Origin: DLAJ01 sp964655525
GTDB taxonomy: Bacteria > Bacillota > Clostridia > Lachnospirales > Lachnospiraceae
Length of the DNA stretch: 64,000 nt
Reading direction: 5' to 3'
Assembly (NCBI GenBank): GCA_964655525.1
Contig: CAZZNE010000020.1
Coordinates: 1-64,000 of the forward strand
Shown here: positions 17,275 through 26,115 of the stretch, piece by piece
Numbering within the stretch: the stretch's first letter is position 1
How the letters are laid out: every line of letters starts with the position of its first letter
The notes under the pieces: model-generated
What the model saw: the letters and a program-made list of their open reading frames with translations, nothing else
What the model was told of the DNA's origin: nothing
Databases searched by the model: none
Position numbers and translations under genes: made by a program

Positions 17275-17478
17275 CTACATCGTCAGGAACTTGATGCCGA
17301 ACTGGATTACCGTGTCAAGCAGCGTGATCAGCACTCCGACAACAACGGAAACCCCGATGACAGCGACGGACTGTTTTACCACGTCGTTCCTGCCCGGCCA
17401 TGATACTTTCGAGAATTCCGCTTTTACTCCCTTAAAAAAGGACGGCTTCTTCTCTTTTTCTTTCTTAGAATCTCCCAT
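17275..17478 (-). CDS. secE: Preprotein translocase subunit SecE
   Basis: SecE clamps and stabilises the SecY channel. The 67-residue single-helix form is typical of Firmicutes: a lysine-rich N-terminus (KKEKEKKPSFFKGVKAEFSK), the conserved VSWPGRNDVVKQSVAVIGVS and one membrane helix ending LDTVIQFGIKFLTM. It sits between rpmG and nusG, as usual, with AAAGGAGTGAGACT before the start. Confidence 0.96.
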   Translation of the reverse strand: MGDSKKEKEKKPSFFKGVKAEFSKVSWPGRNDVVKQSVAVIGVSVVVGVLITLLDTVIQFGIKFLTM

Positions 17479-17507
17479 AGTCTCACTCCTTTAGCAAAAT
17501 GAGATGC

Positions 17508-17657
17508 TTATTTGGTTTCCTTGTGCAGAGTATGCTTCTTGCAAAATCTACAATACTTCTTGATTTCCATTCTGTCAGGATGGTTCTTCTTTTCCTTCGT
17601 CGTATTGTAGTTGCGCTGCTTACATTCCGTACATGCAAGTGTTATCTTCGTACGCAT
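17508..17657 (-). CDS. rpmG: 50S ribosomal protein L33
   Basis: A 49-residue ribosomal protein. It reads MRTKITLACTECKQRNYNTT and then KEKKNHPDRMEIKKYCRFCK. Cysteine pairs C9/C12 and C36/C39 make this the zinc-binding form. GGAGG is nine bases before the chosen ATG at 17657; an upstream ATG lies in a different frame. It is the first gene of rpmG-secE-nusG-rplKA, behind a vegetative promoter. Confidence 0.95.
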   Translation of the reverse strand: MRTKITLACTECKQRNYNTTKEKKNHPDRMEIKKYCRFCKKHTLHKETK

Positions 17658-17728
17658 AGCTCATAACCTCCGTTTCAATCCCGTTTTTTCGGGCATAAAA
17701 AAAAGACCGAAATACATGTCGCTTGTTT

Positions 17729-17757
17729 ACTATACCATAGGCAACAGGCTGCGTCAA
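17729..17757 (-). promoter_or_regulatory. Vegetative promoter of rpmG-secE-nusG
   Basis: On the minus strand TTGACG (17752-17757), 17 bases, then TATAGT (17729-17734), about 70 bases before rpmG. Confidence 0.85.
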
Positions 17758-17942
17758 CAAATATTTTCATTTTTATTGATCTCCAGCCGCTGTTTTCGTC
17801 CGTTTTCTTATGTTTACTACATTTTGTATTGCATTTACTACATTTTGCGATTGCATTTATGTTTCATATGTGATAAGATGTATCTATATAAATAGGATTT
17901 TTTATGCCCTGCATCATTTTAGCAGAATTATTTTTGTTGTCT

Positions 17943-17969
17943 TAATTAATCGGAAAAGACTGCCGATAT
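17943..17969 (+). promoter_or_regulatory. Sigma-D (FliA) type promoter of the FliD-like gene
   Basis: TAAT (17943-17946), 15 bases, GCCGATAT (17962-17969), compared with the motility consensus TAAA-N15-GCCGATAT: one mismatch in the -35. It lies about 80 bases before the gene start. Confidence 0.75.
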
Positions 17970-18051
17970 ATAATGAAAGACTGCAAAAACAACCTCACGG
18001 ACGAGGCTATGCTAATTTGTAGACATTCACGGAGGAAAGGAGGGGCGGGAA

Positions 18052-19356
18052 ATGAACATTGCCGCGTTAAATACATTCTATAATCATTATCTAACAACCT
18101 ATGCGCCGAACGGTATCAACTCGCAGTATGATACGCATAAGAAAAGCGAACTTCGCGGCGTTTATAATTCCATTGTCAAATTAAATAAAGAAGCTCCTCT
18201 CGCCATTTTGGATACAAGCAGAGCGTCTCAGGCGTTTGCCGTCGGCATCAAGGAAAGCGCGCGGGCTTTGCATAATACCATTGCTTCCGTAAGCGGAAGG
18301 GATGCGGAGTCACTTCTCGAGAAGAAAACCGCTTTTTCGACGAATGAAGACATTGCGACTGCAGCCTTTATCGGCGACGCAGAGGATGTGGACGATGCGC
18401 CCGCTTTTTCTATTGAAGTTCGCCGTCTCGCAGCGGAGCAGGTAAATACGGGAAACTATCTGCCGGATGAAGAAATTGCACTCACGCCGGACACGTATTC
18501 GTTCGACGTCGGCATCAACAGTCTCAATTATGAATTCCAATTTCTGATCAATGAAGGCGATACGAACCGAAGCGTACAGGAACGTCTTGCCAGATTGATC
18601 AACAACGCAGAGATCGGCTTAAGCGCTGAAATATTAGAGGACGACGAGGGCAATTCCGCCTTAAAGCTTTCCTCAAAAGCAACCGGTCTGCCGGAGGGCA
18701 GGGAAGATATTTTTCATGTATCGGACACCAATACGAGTAAGCTTTCGGGCGCGGTCGATTATCTGGGTATCGGCGAGATCACCCGTCCTGCGGCAAATGC
18801 AGAATTTCTTGTTAACGGAAACGAGCGTACGGCGTCTTCCAACCACTTTACGGTAGAACAGGTTTATTCCGTCAATCTGACCGGTTTAAGTCCTTCTGAG
18901 GGAGATACCGCTGAGATCGGCATAAAGCCCGATCATGAATCATTAAAAGAAAACATTACAAAGCTCATAGGCGGCTATAATGATTTCATCCGTGCAACCG
19001 CAGCCTACCTTGAGTCACAGCCAAAGAGCATGCGTCTGATGAATGAGATGACGGGAATCGCATCCGTTTACGCCAATGATCTTGACACACTCGGCATTTA
19101 TTCCGAGGAAAACGGGGAGCTTTCCATTGACGACGAGCGTTTATCCTATGCGGTCGAGCACGCGGACAACGAAGAAGTGACCGAACCACTGAAAGACTTT
19201 ACGCAGGCATTAATGCGCAAGAGTAGCGGCGTTTCCTTAAATCCGATGAACTATGTCAACAAGATCATTGTTGCCTATAAGAATCCCGGACACGGCTATG
19301 CAAGTCCGTATGTGACAAGCGCCTACAGCGGGATGATGTTTAACAGCTATTGCTAG
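18052..19356 (+). CDS. FliD-like flagellar cap paralogue
   Basis: A 434-residue protein related to the flagellar filament cap FliD, but separate from the canonical fliD at 41261. FliD-like pieces are AFSIEVRRLAAEQVNTGNYL (near residue 122), EFQFLINEGDTNRSVQERLA followed by RLINNAEIGLSAEI (D2/D3 domain) and SLKENITKLIGGYNDFIRAT near the C-terminal region. It lacks the usual N-terminal MxGLDTDxIV motif and starts instead with MNIAALNTFYNHYLTTYAPN. The C-terminus GHGYASPYVTSAYSGMMFNS ends in YC, with a terminal cysteine. AAAGGAGGGGCGGGAA precedes the ATG. With its sigma-D type promoter it should be part of the motility regulon. Role open: alternative cap, or filament-associated surface protein. 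Confidence 0.8.
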   Translation: MNIAALNTFYNHYLTTYAPNGINSQYDTHKKSELRGVYNSIVKLNKEAPLAILDTSRASQAFAVGIKESARALHNTIASVSGRDAESLLEKKTAFSTNEDIATAAFIGDAEDVDDAPAFSIEVRRLAAEQVNTGNYLPDEEIALTPDTYSFDVGINSLNYEFQFLINEGDTNRSVQERLARLINNAEIGLSAEILEDDEGNSALKLSSKATGLPEGREDIFHVSDTNTSKLSGAVDYLGIGEITRPAANAEFLVNGNERTASSNHFTVEQVYSVNLTGLSPSEGDTAEIGIKPDHESLKENITKLIGGYNDFIRATAAYLESQPKSMRLMNEMTGIASVYANDLDTLGIYSEENGELSIDDERLSYAVEHADNEEVTEPLKDFTQALMRKSSGVSLNPMNYVNKIIVAYKNPGHGYASPYVTSAYSGMMFNSYC

Positions 19357-19443
19357 AAGAATCGCTTTAGCGATTCTTCTGGAATGATAAAATTTTCCAC
19401 TTTAACTAAAAAAGCGCTTCGCATCTGCGAAACGCTTTTTTTA
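19356..19443 (+). terminator. Hairpins and terminator after the FliD-like gene
   Basis: GAAGAATCGC/GCGATTCTTC (19356-19365 with 19370-19379) begins in the TAG stop and matches stem two of the twin-hairpin repeats, with a similar tail (TTCTTCTGGAATGAT). It is followed by AAAGCG-TTCGCA...TGCGAA-CGCTTTTTTT (about 19410-19443), a regular terminator. Confidence 0.75.
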
Positions 19444-19448
19444 CTATA

Positions 19449-19483
19449 AACCGTTCAGTCTCGCCATCGATGACTGAACGGTT
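19449..19483 (-). terminator. Terminator hairpin of the glycan operon
   Basis: AACCGTTCAGTC pairs perfectly with GACTGAACGGTT (19449-19460 with 19472-19483), overlapping the stop of the CMP-nonulosonate synthetase on the minus strand, followed there by TTTATAG and the A/T tract of the opposing terminator. Confidence 0.65.
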
Positions 19484-20495
19484 ATCCGAACAGATCATAT
19501 AGCGTATCCACGCCGATCATCTTATCATCCACATAGAAGTCGGCATTCGGCTTTCCCATTCGCAGCTCCGTATAATGAACGCCCCAGTCCGTCATCTGCT
19601 GTAAGGTCACAGGGTACCAGTCGATTCCCGTCACATATCCTCTTGCCGTAAACAGGATGATCTCATTCCCCCACTCATAAAGCTGATTGATGATCCGGAT
19701 CATACGCTCATTGGGCTGCGCCTGCGCATAGTCGAGATCCTCTCTCTTCAGCGCGATCACACCGTCAATATCAAACACAAACCGCTGTCCGCCCGCCCGG
19801 ATTGTCAGATACTGCGACGCTTTTTCAAACTCTGCTGTCGTATCAATATCGAAATTATCACTCATCTCATAGCCGGCAATATTTTTTCCCGACATGGAAT
19901 GCTGCTCGGTGATCACCTTTGCCCGGATGACATCCACATTTCCGTTCTGATACAAAATCTTCGGCAGCATCTGTCTCGCCATATTATACGCCTCGGGAAT
20001 ATCGGTCAGGATCGGCCGGATCCTTCCGTTTTCTCCCATGTACCACATTTTATGCGCAACTTCCGTAGCCGGCGCTAATGTGCGCACGCAATCAAGCTCC
20101 TCGTCCCCAAGCATCATTTCGATCATTGTATCAATGTCCGACACACGGCGGATCGGATAGGTCGGCCGCAGCTGCACAATAAGATCCGGCTCATAATCCT
20201 CATGCTCCTTGAGCCATGAGAGCGCATGTTCAAACACCTCGATATCAAGCGAAGTATCCGTCGCATACTCCGCGGGGCGCAGAAACGGTGTCTCCGCTCC
20301 GTACTCTCTCGCGATCTGCGCATAGGTCTCGCTGTCGGTGCTCACAATAATGCGATTGATATATTTCGACTGTTTTGCGTGTTCAATGGAATATGCGATC
20401 ATCGGTTTGCCCGCGATCTTCCTGATATTTTTGTCCACCACGCTTTTCGAACCGCTCCGCGCCGGAATCAGCGCCAAAATCTTCTTTTCTGACAT
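19482..20495 (-). CDS. CMP-nonulosonate synthetase fused to HAD phosphatase
   Basis: A 337-residue two-domain enzyme. Residues 5-228 are a NeuA/PseF-type cytidylyltransferase (LALIPARSGSKSVVDKNIRK), which activates sialic, pseudaminic or legionaminic acid-like sugars with CTP. Residues 238-337 are a small HAD phosphatase domain: nucleophile D242 and D244 in FVFDIDGVIA, FTARG at 282-286 and the acidic pair DD323-324. The fusion suggests coupling of 9-phosphate removal to CMP activation, but the substrate is not shown. It is the last gene of glf-maf-neuA, with 22 bases to the Maf-like gene. Its partner synthase is probably the NeuB-like protein at 35154. Confidence 0.88.
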   Translation of the reverse strand: MSEKKILALIPARSGSKSVVDKNIRKIAGKPMIAYSIEHAKQSKYINRIIVSTDSETYAQIAREYGAETPFLRPAEYATDTSLDIEVFEHALSWLKEHEDYEPDLIVQLRPTYPIRRVSDIDTMIEMMLGDEELDCVRTLAPATEVAHKMWYMGENGRIRPILTDIPEAYNMARQMLPKILYQNGNVDVIRAKVITEQHSMSGKNIAGYEMSDNFDIDTTAEFEKASQYLTIRAGGQRFVFDIDGVIALKREDLDYAQAQPNERMIRIINQLYEWGNEIILFTARGYVTGIDWYPVTLQQMTDWGVHYTELRMGKPNADFYVDDKMIGVDTLYDLFG

Positions 20496-20517
20496 GACTC
20501 TCCCCCCTGATACTCTG

Positions 20518-22272
20518 TTATAAACTCATTGCATCCGCAAGCGGTATATGGCGCATCCCCTGAATATAACTTCCGCCCTCGGTCGCATTGATGACGTCCA
20601 CTGCCGCGGCGTCCTGCTCCTGTAAGCGCCTCTCCATCCAATTACGGTAAAGAATAAATTTCTGGTCGGCATAGACCGTACCGCCGTCCCATGCCTTTAC
20701 CGCCGTTAAATCCTTCGTATCCGTCGCCACACGGTTCGACGTTCCCGACGCATGCGCCAGATTATCCGTAAACGCTAAATCCAATCCGACAAACACAAGC
20801 CGCTTTGCCCCTAAACGGATCATCGTATCCAGCGCCGTGGTCATGACGGAGCCTCCCGTCTTCACACACATGCAGCCTCTTGCCGCCGCCTCCTGCTCCG
20901 CCCGCGGATAGCCCTCCTGAAACAGCATATAATGAACCGCCTGATACCGCGCGGCAAAGCCGTGGTTTGCTGTAGAAAGCATCAGCATCGGCACATCATT
21001 CTTTTCCTGTGCATAAATCTGCGAGAGCACACGCGGGTTCGCGTCCGTCACCAACACATAGTCCGGCCGGATTCCCAGCCCGAGCAGCTTTCGAAACACC
21101 GTACCGCATGCGATCAAAATGCTGTCCCGCTGCCCTGCGCACGCTGAAAGCTGCGATACGTTTTTATCAAGCGACGGCCCCGCCGCCACGATCATAACGG
21201 TTTTATCCAGAAATTGCCTGCGAAGCGTATCCGCCGTCAAAAAACGCTGCGGCTGCGCACGCATGATTTCCATATTTGCATCAAAATTTCCCTGTAACAG
21301 CATTTTGGCATTCCGATAAGAGCTGTCCTGCAAAAAGAACTGTTCAAACCCCTGCCTGAGCCGTTCGTCTTTCATCAGGCGCAGGGTCGGATAATGAATG
21401 CACAGCTTTTGCCCCGGCTGAGCAACCGCTTCGGACAGCGCGCGCCACTGTACATCTTCATGAAAAATGAGAAGTCCGCTGCGCAGCGCCTTCTCCAGAT
21501 CCAGAAAACGCAGCGCCAGCTTCATCATACGCAGATCCGCCTCGTATACATGCACCGGATAGCATTCCCGCAGCTCCTCATAAAGCGCCAGCACATGATA
21601 CCCCAGCCCGCATCCTAACACATGATAGCCCGTCGTCTGCTCATCGGGAAGCGCCCGCACCCATGCGCGCGCCTCGGCAAATGGATCCTGATTGGAGTGT
21701 AAGTAAAAGCTCTCCCCGTCCCGTTCCACGCGGCACGTCGGGTAGCCGACCGACGTCTCCTCCACAATCAGATCGCGCCATGCTTCCTGCGCCGAACCGT
21801 CAGAACTGCCGATACTGCCGGAATCACCGGGGCTGCCGACATCCCTAAGACTACTTAGCCGCTTCGCAAGCGCAGGATTCCGTTCCGAAAGGGCGGCAAG
21901 ATTTTTCCCGGTATGATCCGGGAGCAGTCCCCCCGCTTCTGCAGATCGGAGCTGCTCCAATAGTCCCTGTAAAAAAGGCTGCACCTGCAGTGCGAGCAGA
22001 TCTGCCAAAAGCACATAATCCTTCTGCTCCTGTGCGCCGAGCAATCCGCGCATCATTTCCACGATATAATCCGGCGCGGCGCCGATTCCCATCGCGGCAA
22101 GCGTTCCGTCATCGCCAAGCAGTTCTCCGACGACCGCCTGAAAGGATTGCAGAAAGCTCTGATATTCTCTCACTCCGGCATCCAGATTATACATGCGGAG
22201 CTGCTCCGTGATCACCGTACTCTGACAGACGGCATTTCTGATCCTTTGATACAAATCCCGTAGTCCCGCCAT
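20518..22272 (-). CDS. Maf-like glycosyltransferase (DUF115), first copy
   Basis: A 584-residue member of the DUF115/MptE-like family that includes the flagellin nonulosonate transferases called Maf. The family core is visible: MIVAAGPSLDKNVSQLSACA, then FRKLLGLGIRPDYVLVTDAN, and RLVFVGLDLAFTDNLAHASG. The N-terminal half is variable, with a helical part and a methyltransferase-like region (GYHVLGCGLGYHVLALYEEL). Position just before the CMP-nonulosonate synthetase suggests it transfers that sugar to flagellin. The start ATG follows AAGGGTAAGCA. A second copy lies at 36733, with low similarity at the N-terminus. Confidence 0.85.
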   Translation of the reverse strand: MAGLRDLYQRIRNAVCQSTVITEQLRMYNLDAGVREYQSFLQSFQAVVGELLGDDGTLAAMGIGAAPDYIVEMMRGLLGAQEQKDYVLLADLLALQVQPFLQGLLEQLRSAEAGGLLPDHTGKNLAALSERNPALAKRLSSLRDVGSPGDSGSIGSSDGSAQEAWRDLIVEETSVGYPTCRVERDGESFYLHSNQDPFAEARAWVRALPDEQTTGYHVLGCGLGYHVLALYEELRECYPVHVYEADLRMMKLALRFLDLEKALRSGLLIFHEDVQWRALSEAVAQPGQKLCIHYPTLRLMKDERLRQGFEQFFLQDSSYRNAKMLLQGNFDANMEIMRAQPQRFLTADTLRRQFLDKTVMIVAAGPSLDKNVSQLSACAGQRDSILIACGTVFRKLLGLGIRPDYVLVTDANPRVLSQIYAQEKNDVPMLMLSTANHGFAARYQAVHYMLFQEGYPRAEQEAAARGCMCVKTGGSVMTTALDTMIRLGAKRLVFVGLDLAFTDNLAHASGTSNRVATDTKDLTAVKAWDGGTVYADQKFILYRNWMERRLQEQDAAAVDVINATEGGSYIQGMRHIPLADAMSL

Positions 22273-22275
22273 TGC

Positions 22276-23391
22276 TTACCCTTCCTGCTCCGCCATGAAA
22301 AGCGCCTCCGCGATCACCTTATCCATATCATAATAGCGATACTGGCCAAGCCGACCGCCGAACAATACCTGATCCTGTTCTTCTGCCAGCTTACGGTACC
22401 GTGCAAAAAGCGCGTTGTTTTTTTCGTCATTCATCGGATAGTACGGCTCGTCTCCCTTTTTCCATTCACAGGGATATTCGCGCGTAATGACCGTCGAAGG
22501 CTGCTTGCCGAACTCAAAATGCTTATGCTCGATAATGCGCGTATACGGTACGCTCCTCTCCGTATAATTCACGACCGCATTTCCCTGATAATTATCACAG
22601 TCTGCAAGCAGCTCTGTCTCAAAACGCAGGGAACGATATTCCAGCGCACCGTAGCAATAATCAAAATATTCGTCGATCATTCCCGTATACAGCACCCGCC
22701 CAAAGGAATCACCGTCTTCTTTTTTCTCATTCTGCGCAAGAAACTCCCGATAGGAAACGCCCGTTTTCACCGGAATATCCGCAAGCAATTTTTGAACGAT
22801 CGCCGTGTAGCCTCCCTTAGGGATTCCCTGATAGGGATCGTTAAAATAGTTGTTGTCATAGGTAAACCGCAGCGGCAGACGCTTGATGATAAACGCAGGG
22901 AGTTCCTTACAGTCCCTTCCCCACTGTTTTTCCGTATAGCCCTTTACCAGCTTCTCATACACATCGCGCCCCGCAAGCGAGATCGCCTGCTCCTCTAAGT
23001 TCTTCGGTTCACCGATCCCCGCCTGTGCGATCTGCTCATTGATCACCGCCCTCGCCTCGGCAGGCGTGCGGATTCCCCACAGCTTGCTGAATGTGTTCAT
23101 ATTAAAAGGAAGATTGTAAAGCTCCTTCCCGTATACGGCAACCGGCGAATTGACGTAATGATTAAACTCCGCAAAACGGTTGATATATTCCCATACTTTT
23201 TTATCCGAGGTATGAAAAATATGCGCGCCGTAGCGGTGTACCTGAATCCCTTCGATCTCTTCCGTATAAATATTTCCCGCAATGTGTTCCCGCCTGTCAA
23301 TGACAAGACACCGCTTTCCTTTCTGCTTCATCTCATGCGCGAACACCGCGCCGAACAGCCCGGCGCCCACGATCAGATAGTCGTATCTCAT
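22276..23391 (-). CDS. glf: UDP-galactopyranose mutase
   Basis: Converts UDP-galactopyranose to UDP-galactofuranose with reduced FAD, the donor for galactofuranose in surface glycans. The product of about 371 residues has the FAD Rossmann motif YDYLIVGAGLFGAVFAHEMK, RREHIAGNIYTEEIEGIQVH, and the C-terminal VLFGGRLGQYRYYDMDKVI. The start at 23391 is preferred over an ATG two codons earlier because AGAGG is then seven bases upstream. It lies four bases before the Maf-like gene and 45 bases after ctpA. The dedicated galactofuranosyltransferase is not in this operon. Confidence 0.95.
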   Translation of the reverse strand: MRYDYLIVGAGLFGAVFAHEMKQKGKRCLVIDRREHIAGNIYTEEIEGIQVHRYGAHIFHTSDKKVWEYINRFAEFNHYVNSPVAVYGKELYNLPFNMNTFSKLWGIRTPAEARAVINEQIAQAGIGEPKNLEEQAISLAGRDVYEKLVKGYTEKQWGRDCKELPAFIIKRLPLRFTYDNNYFNDPYQGIPKGGYTAIVQKLLADIPVKTGVSYREFLAQNEKKEDGDSFGRVLYTGMIDEYFDYCYGALEYRSLRFETELLADCDNYQGNAVVNYTERSVPYTRIIEHKHFEFGKQPSTVITREYPCEWKKGDEPYYPMNDEKNNALFARYRKLAEEQDQVLFGGRLGQYRYYDMDKVIAEALFMAEQEG

Positions 23392-23436
23392 GCTCATACC
23401 TCTCGCTTTCTTTCCATATTTCCGTTCCTCACGGCA

Positions 23437-24726
23437 TCACATTCCGTCCGTAATTCCCAGCATCTCGTTCATAATGCGGGTTGCTTCCTCCAATTGGTTA
23501 TCCCGCTCCTCGTTTCGGTACAGCTCCGCATCATACGGTACTTCCACATCCGGCGCAATACCGATGCCGTGAATATTGTAACCGTTCGGCGTATAGTATT
23601 TGCTGATCGTCAGCTTGATGGCCGAGCCATCCGTGAGCTGCATGATCCTTTGGACAATGCCTTTCCCAAACGTGGTCGTGCCGACAAGCGTGCCAACTTC
23701 GTAATCTTTGATCGCACCCGCCAGAATTTCCGACGCGCTCGCGCTGTTTCCGTCAATGAGTACCACAAGCGGCAGTCCCAGCGGCGTGCTGCCGTCGCAG
23801 CGATACTCCTCGCGCTCGCCGTATTTATCCTCCGTATAAACGACCAGTCCCTCCGGCAGTATTTTTCTTGCGATCTCAACAACGGTCGTCAAATTGCCTC
23901 CCGGATTGCCGCGCAGGTCTAAGATGAGACCTTTCATGCCGCTTCCCCGCGCTTCGGCAAGCGCCTCGTTAAACTGCTCTAACGTGATGTCGTCAAATTC
24001 CGTGATCTCGATATATGCGATATCGTTCTCCAACATCCGGAACTCCACGGTCGGACTGTTGATCTTGGCACGGGTGATCGTGATGTCAATATACTCATAG
24101 GAGACGCCGCTCGGACGGGCGACCGTTATCGTGACGGGCGTTCCCTCCTCACCCTTGATCTTCGCGACAACCTCGGACGTGTCCATGCCATAGACATCCT
24201 CTCCCTCCACCTTGTAGATCAGATCGCCCGGCTGTAACTCGCTTTCCCATGCCGGCGTATTCTCGATCAGCTTTGTGATCACGGCATAGTTCGCCGTCGT
24301 GTCCATTCCGATATATGCGCCGATCCCGTAATAAACGCCGCGCGTCTTATCATAGATTTCCTGAAGCTCCTCAGCTGTATAATACACGGAGTAAGGATCG
24401 CCGAGCGCATCAAGCAGACCTGCATACATTCCTTCTTCCAGTGTCTGAGGATCCACATCCTCCAGATAATATTTTTCGATCGCGTCCTGCAGCACGCCGA
24501 GCTTGACCGTCGTCGCTTCATTTATGACCGAGTCAGCCTCCTGTGCCTGCGTCTGCGCGCTCTCTCCTTTTTTCGTCCGCACATCCCGCACTAAAAAAAC
24601 AGCCCCGGCGATCGTGGCAGCAAGCAAGAGCCCCGTCAGGATTCCTGTCAGATAATACCGACGTTCGCGCTTCTCCGTTTCTTTCTTTTGTTGTTCCGAT
24701 TCCGTTTGCATTTGAAAATTGTCCAT
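23437..24726 (-). CDS. ctpA: S41 carboxy-terminal processing protease
   Basis: A membrane-anchored serine protease of about 429 residues. An N-terminal helix (YLTGILTGLLLAATIAGAVF) is followed by a PDZ domain (ITKLIENTPAWESELQPGDL ... VEGEDVYGMDTSEVVAKIKG) and the S41 core, with the catalytic serine in GNSASASEILAGAIKD and the lysine in GTTTFGKGIVQ. The start MDNFQMQTESEQQKK at 24726 is the best-placed ATG; codons further upstream are not conserved in character. It belongs to a run ftsE-ftsX-hydrolase-ctpA, an arrangement also known in other Firmicutes, where CtpA-like proteases trim cell-wall enzymes. Confidence 0.93.
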   Translation of the reverse strand: MDNFQMQTESEQQKKETEKRERRYYLTGILTGLLLAATIAGAVFLVRDVRTKKGESAQTQAQEADSVINEATTVKLGVLQDAIEKYYLEDVDPQTLEEGMYAGLLDALGDPYSVYYTAEELQEIYDKTRGVYYGIGAYIGMDTTANYAVITKLIENTPAWESELQPGDLIYKVEGEDVYGMDTSEVVAKIKGEEGTPVTITVARPSGVSYEYIDITITRAKINSPTVEFRMLENDIAYIEITEFDDITLEQFNEALAEARGSGMKGLILDLRGNPGGNLTTVVEIARKILPEGLVVYTEDKYGEREEYRCDGSTPLGLPLVVLIDGNSASASEILAGAIKDYEVGTLVGTTTFGKGIVQRIMQLTDGSAIKLTISKYYTPNGYNIHGIGIAPDVEVPYDAELYRNEERDNQLEEATRIMNEMLGITDGM

Positions 24727-24858
24727 GATCCTTCTTCTTTCCGCCGAACGCATTATGTTCCTTATCATTTTATGCGGCGGCACCGCTAAATATGGATGCC
24801 GCCGTGCTTTGTTCCTTTTCTACTTAACAATCCGAACCGTCGTGGTATTGCGCCTTTC

Positions 24859-26094
24859 TCACGAAACATACTCGACCGGATTCTTATATTCCCCGTTTAA
24901 GCGTACCGAAAAATGCAGATGCGGTCCGGTTGAGATACCGGTTGAACCGACCGCCGCAATCTTCTCCCCGCGTACTACATATGACCCTTCCGAGACATAG
25001 AGCTGCGAACAGTGCATATAGATCGTGTAAAGTCCGTCTCCATGGTCGATCATAATATAATTGCCCATCGCGCTTGTGTAGGACGCAGCAACGACCCTGC
25101 CGTCGTAAGCGGCAACAATGGGCTCGCCATAATGGGCTCCAATATCAATCCCGTTATGAAAGCGGTTGTAATGCAGGACCGGGTGCATACGCCAGCCAAA
25201 ATCCGAGGTTATCAGCTTGGTGGTCGGACAGGGCCATAAAAGCGCGCCGCCGTCATAAGTCTGCTGCGGCTGATTCAACTCCTGAAGCCGTTTTTTCTCC
25301 GCCGCGATCTGCTGCTCCAATGTTTCTATCGTCTGCGTCTGCGCCGCTAACTCCGCATTCCACTGCTCCAGAGTCGCCATTTCCTCGTCAATCTGGTTCT
25401 GTCTGCTGGCAATCTCAAGCTGCGCCTGCTCCCGAAGCGCCGTCTGCGCCTCCTGCTCTGCGATCACACCTTCCTTCTGCGTCTGCAACGCCGCTTCCTG
25501 TACCTCTAACTCCTGCTGGCAGACTTCGATCAACTGCTCATTTAAGATATATTCTTCCAGCTTCTTCCTGTCATATTCCGAAACCGCTTCTATATAATCC
25601 GCCTTGTTGAGCATATCCGCAAAACCCGTCGCTGAAAAAAGCATCTCCAGATAATAGGCGTCCCCTTCTTCATACATAAAGCGGATGCGTACCTTCATCG
25701 CCTCGTATTGCTGGCGTTCCACCTCCTGCGCCTCGGCAAGCTCCTGCTTTGTCTGCTCGATCTGCAGCTCCTTTAATGTGATCTGTTCGTTGAGCAGCGT
25801 GATTTTTTCATCCAGCTCCAGCAGGATCTCGTCGACCTGCTGCGCGTAGAGATAGAGATCCTGCTGCTCTCCCTTAAGCTGCTCTAACATTCTGTTGGTA
25901 TCAGTGATTCCCTGCCGTATCTGCTCCTGCTCCTGTTCAATCTGCCGGATTTCTTCTTCTTTTCCCTTAATATAATCATTTGTCAGCGCATTGCTGCTCG
26001 CCCTGCTCTCAAGCTCCCCATGCGGCAGCAGAAATGCGGCAAACAGGACGATAAAGACGCATCTGATGATTTTCTTTTTTATCCCGTATCTCAT
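24859..26094 (-). CDS. Coiled-coil M23 peptidoglycan hydrolase (EnvC/PcsB-like partner of FtsEX)
   Basis: A secreted endopeptidase of about 411 residues. The N-terminus is a signal peptide (KKKIIRCVFIVLFAAFLLPHG), followed by a long glutamine/glutamate-rich coiled coil (about residues 30-270, EEIRQIEQEQEQIRQGITDT). The LytM/M23 domain is at the end: NRFHNGIDIGAHYGEP gives the metal ligands H and D, and TGPHLHFSVRLNG the HLH motif, so the active site is intact. It starts just after ftsX; a GTG start four codons earlier is possible. The coiled coil is expected to dock on the FtsX outer loop, and the ATPase FtsE to trigger septal hydrolysis. Confidence 0.92.
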   Translation of the reverse strand: MRYGIKKKIIRCVFIVLFAAFLLPHGELESRASSNALTNDYIKGKEEEIRQIEQEQEQIRQGITDTNRMLEQLKGEQQDLYLYAQQVDEILLELDEKITLLNEQITLKELQIEQTKQELAEAQEVERQQYEAMKVRIRFMYEEGDAYYLEMLFSATGFADMLNKADYIEAVSEYDRKKLEEYILNEQLIEVCQQELEVQEAALQTQKEGVIAEQEAQTALREQAQLEIASRQNQIDEEMATLEQWNAELAAQTQTIETLEQQIAAEKKRLQELNQPQQTYDGGALLWPCPTTKLITSDFGWRMHPVLHYNRFHNGIDIGAHYGEPIVAAYDGRVVAASYTSAMGNYIMIDHGDGLYTIYMHCSQLYVSEGSYVVRGEKIAAVGSTGISTGPHLHFSVRLNGEYKNPVEYVS

Positions 26095-26115
26095 GTAAAC
26101 ACCCACGCCCTTCAG

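Larger units (their letters stand above)
17658..18051. other. Divergent intergenic region between rpmG and the FliD-like gene
   Basis: 394 bases without a gene. Besides the rpmG promoter it holds a direct repeat, TTTACTACATTTTG at 17813-17826 and again at 17834-17847, both followed by TTGCA-like bases and spaced 21 bases (two helical turns). The remainder is AT-rich, with a sigma-D type promoter facing the FliD-like gene at 17943-17969. Confidence 0.7.

Noticed and set aside
16614..17294. 226-residue plus-strand frame opposite nusG
   Set aside because: Antisense to a clear nusG, no ribosome-binding site and no recognisable domain.
24740..24815. GC-rich imperfect hairpin between the M23 hydrolase and ctpA as a terminator
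   Set aside because: No T run follows on the minus strand and the genes look co-transcribed.
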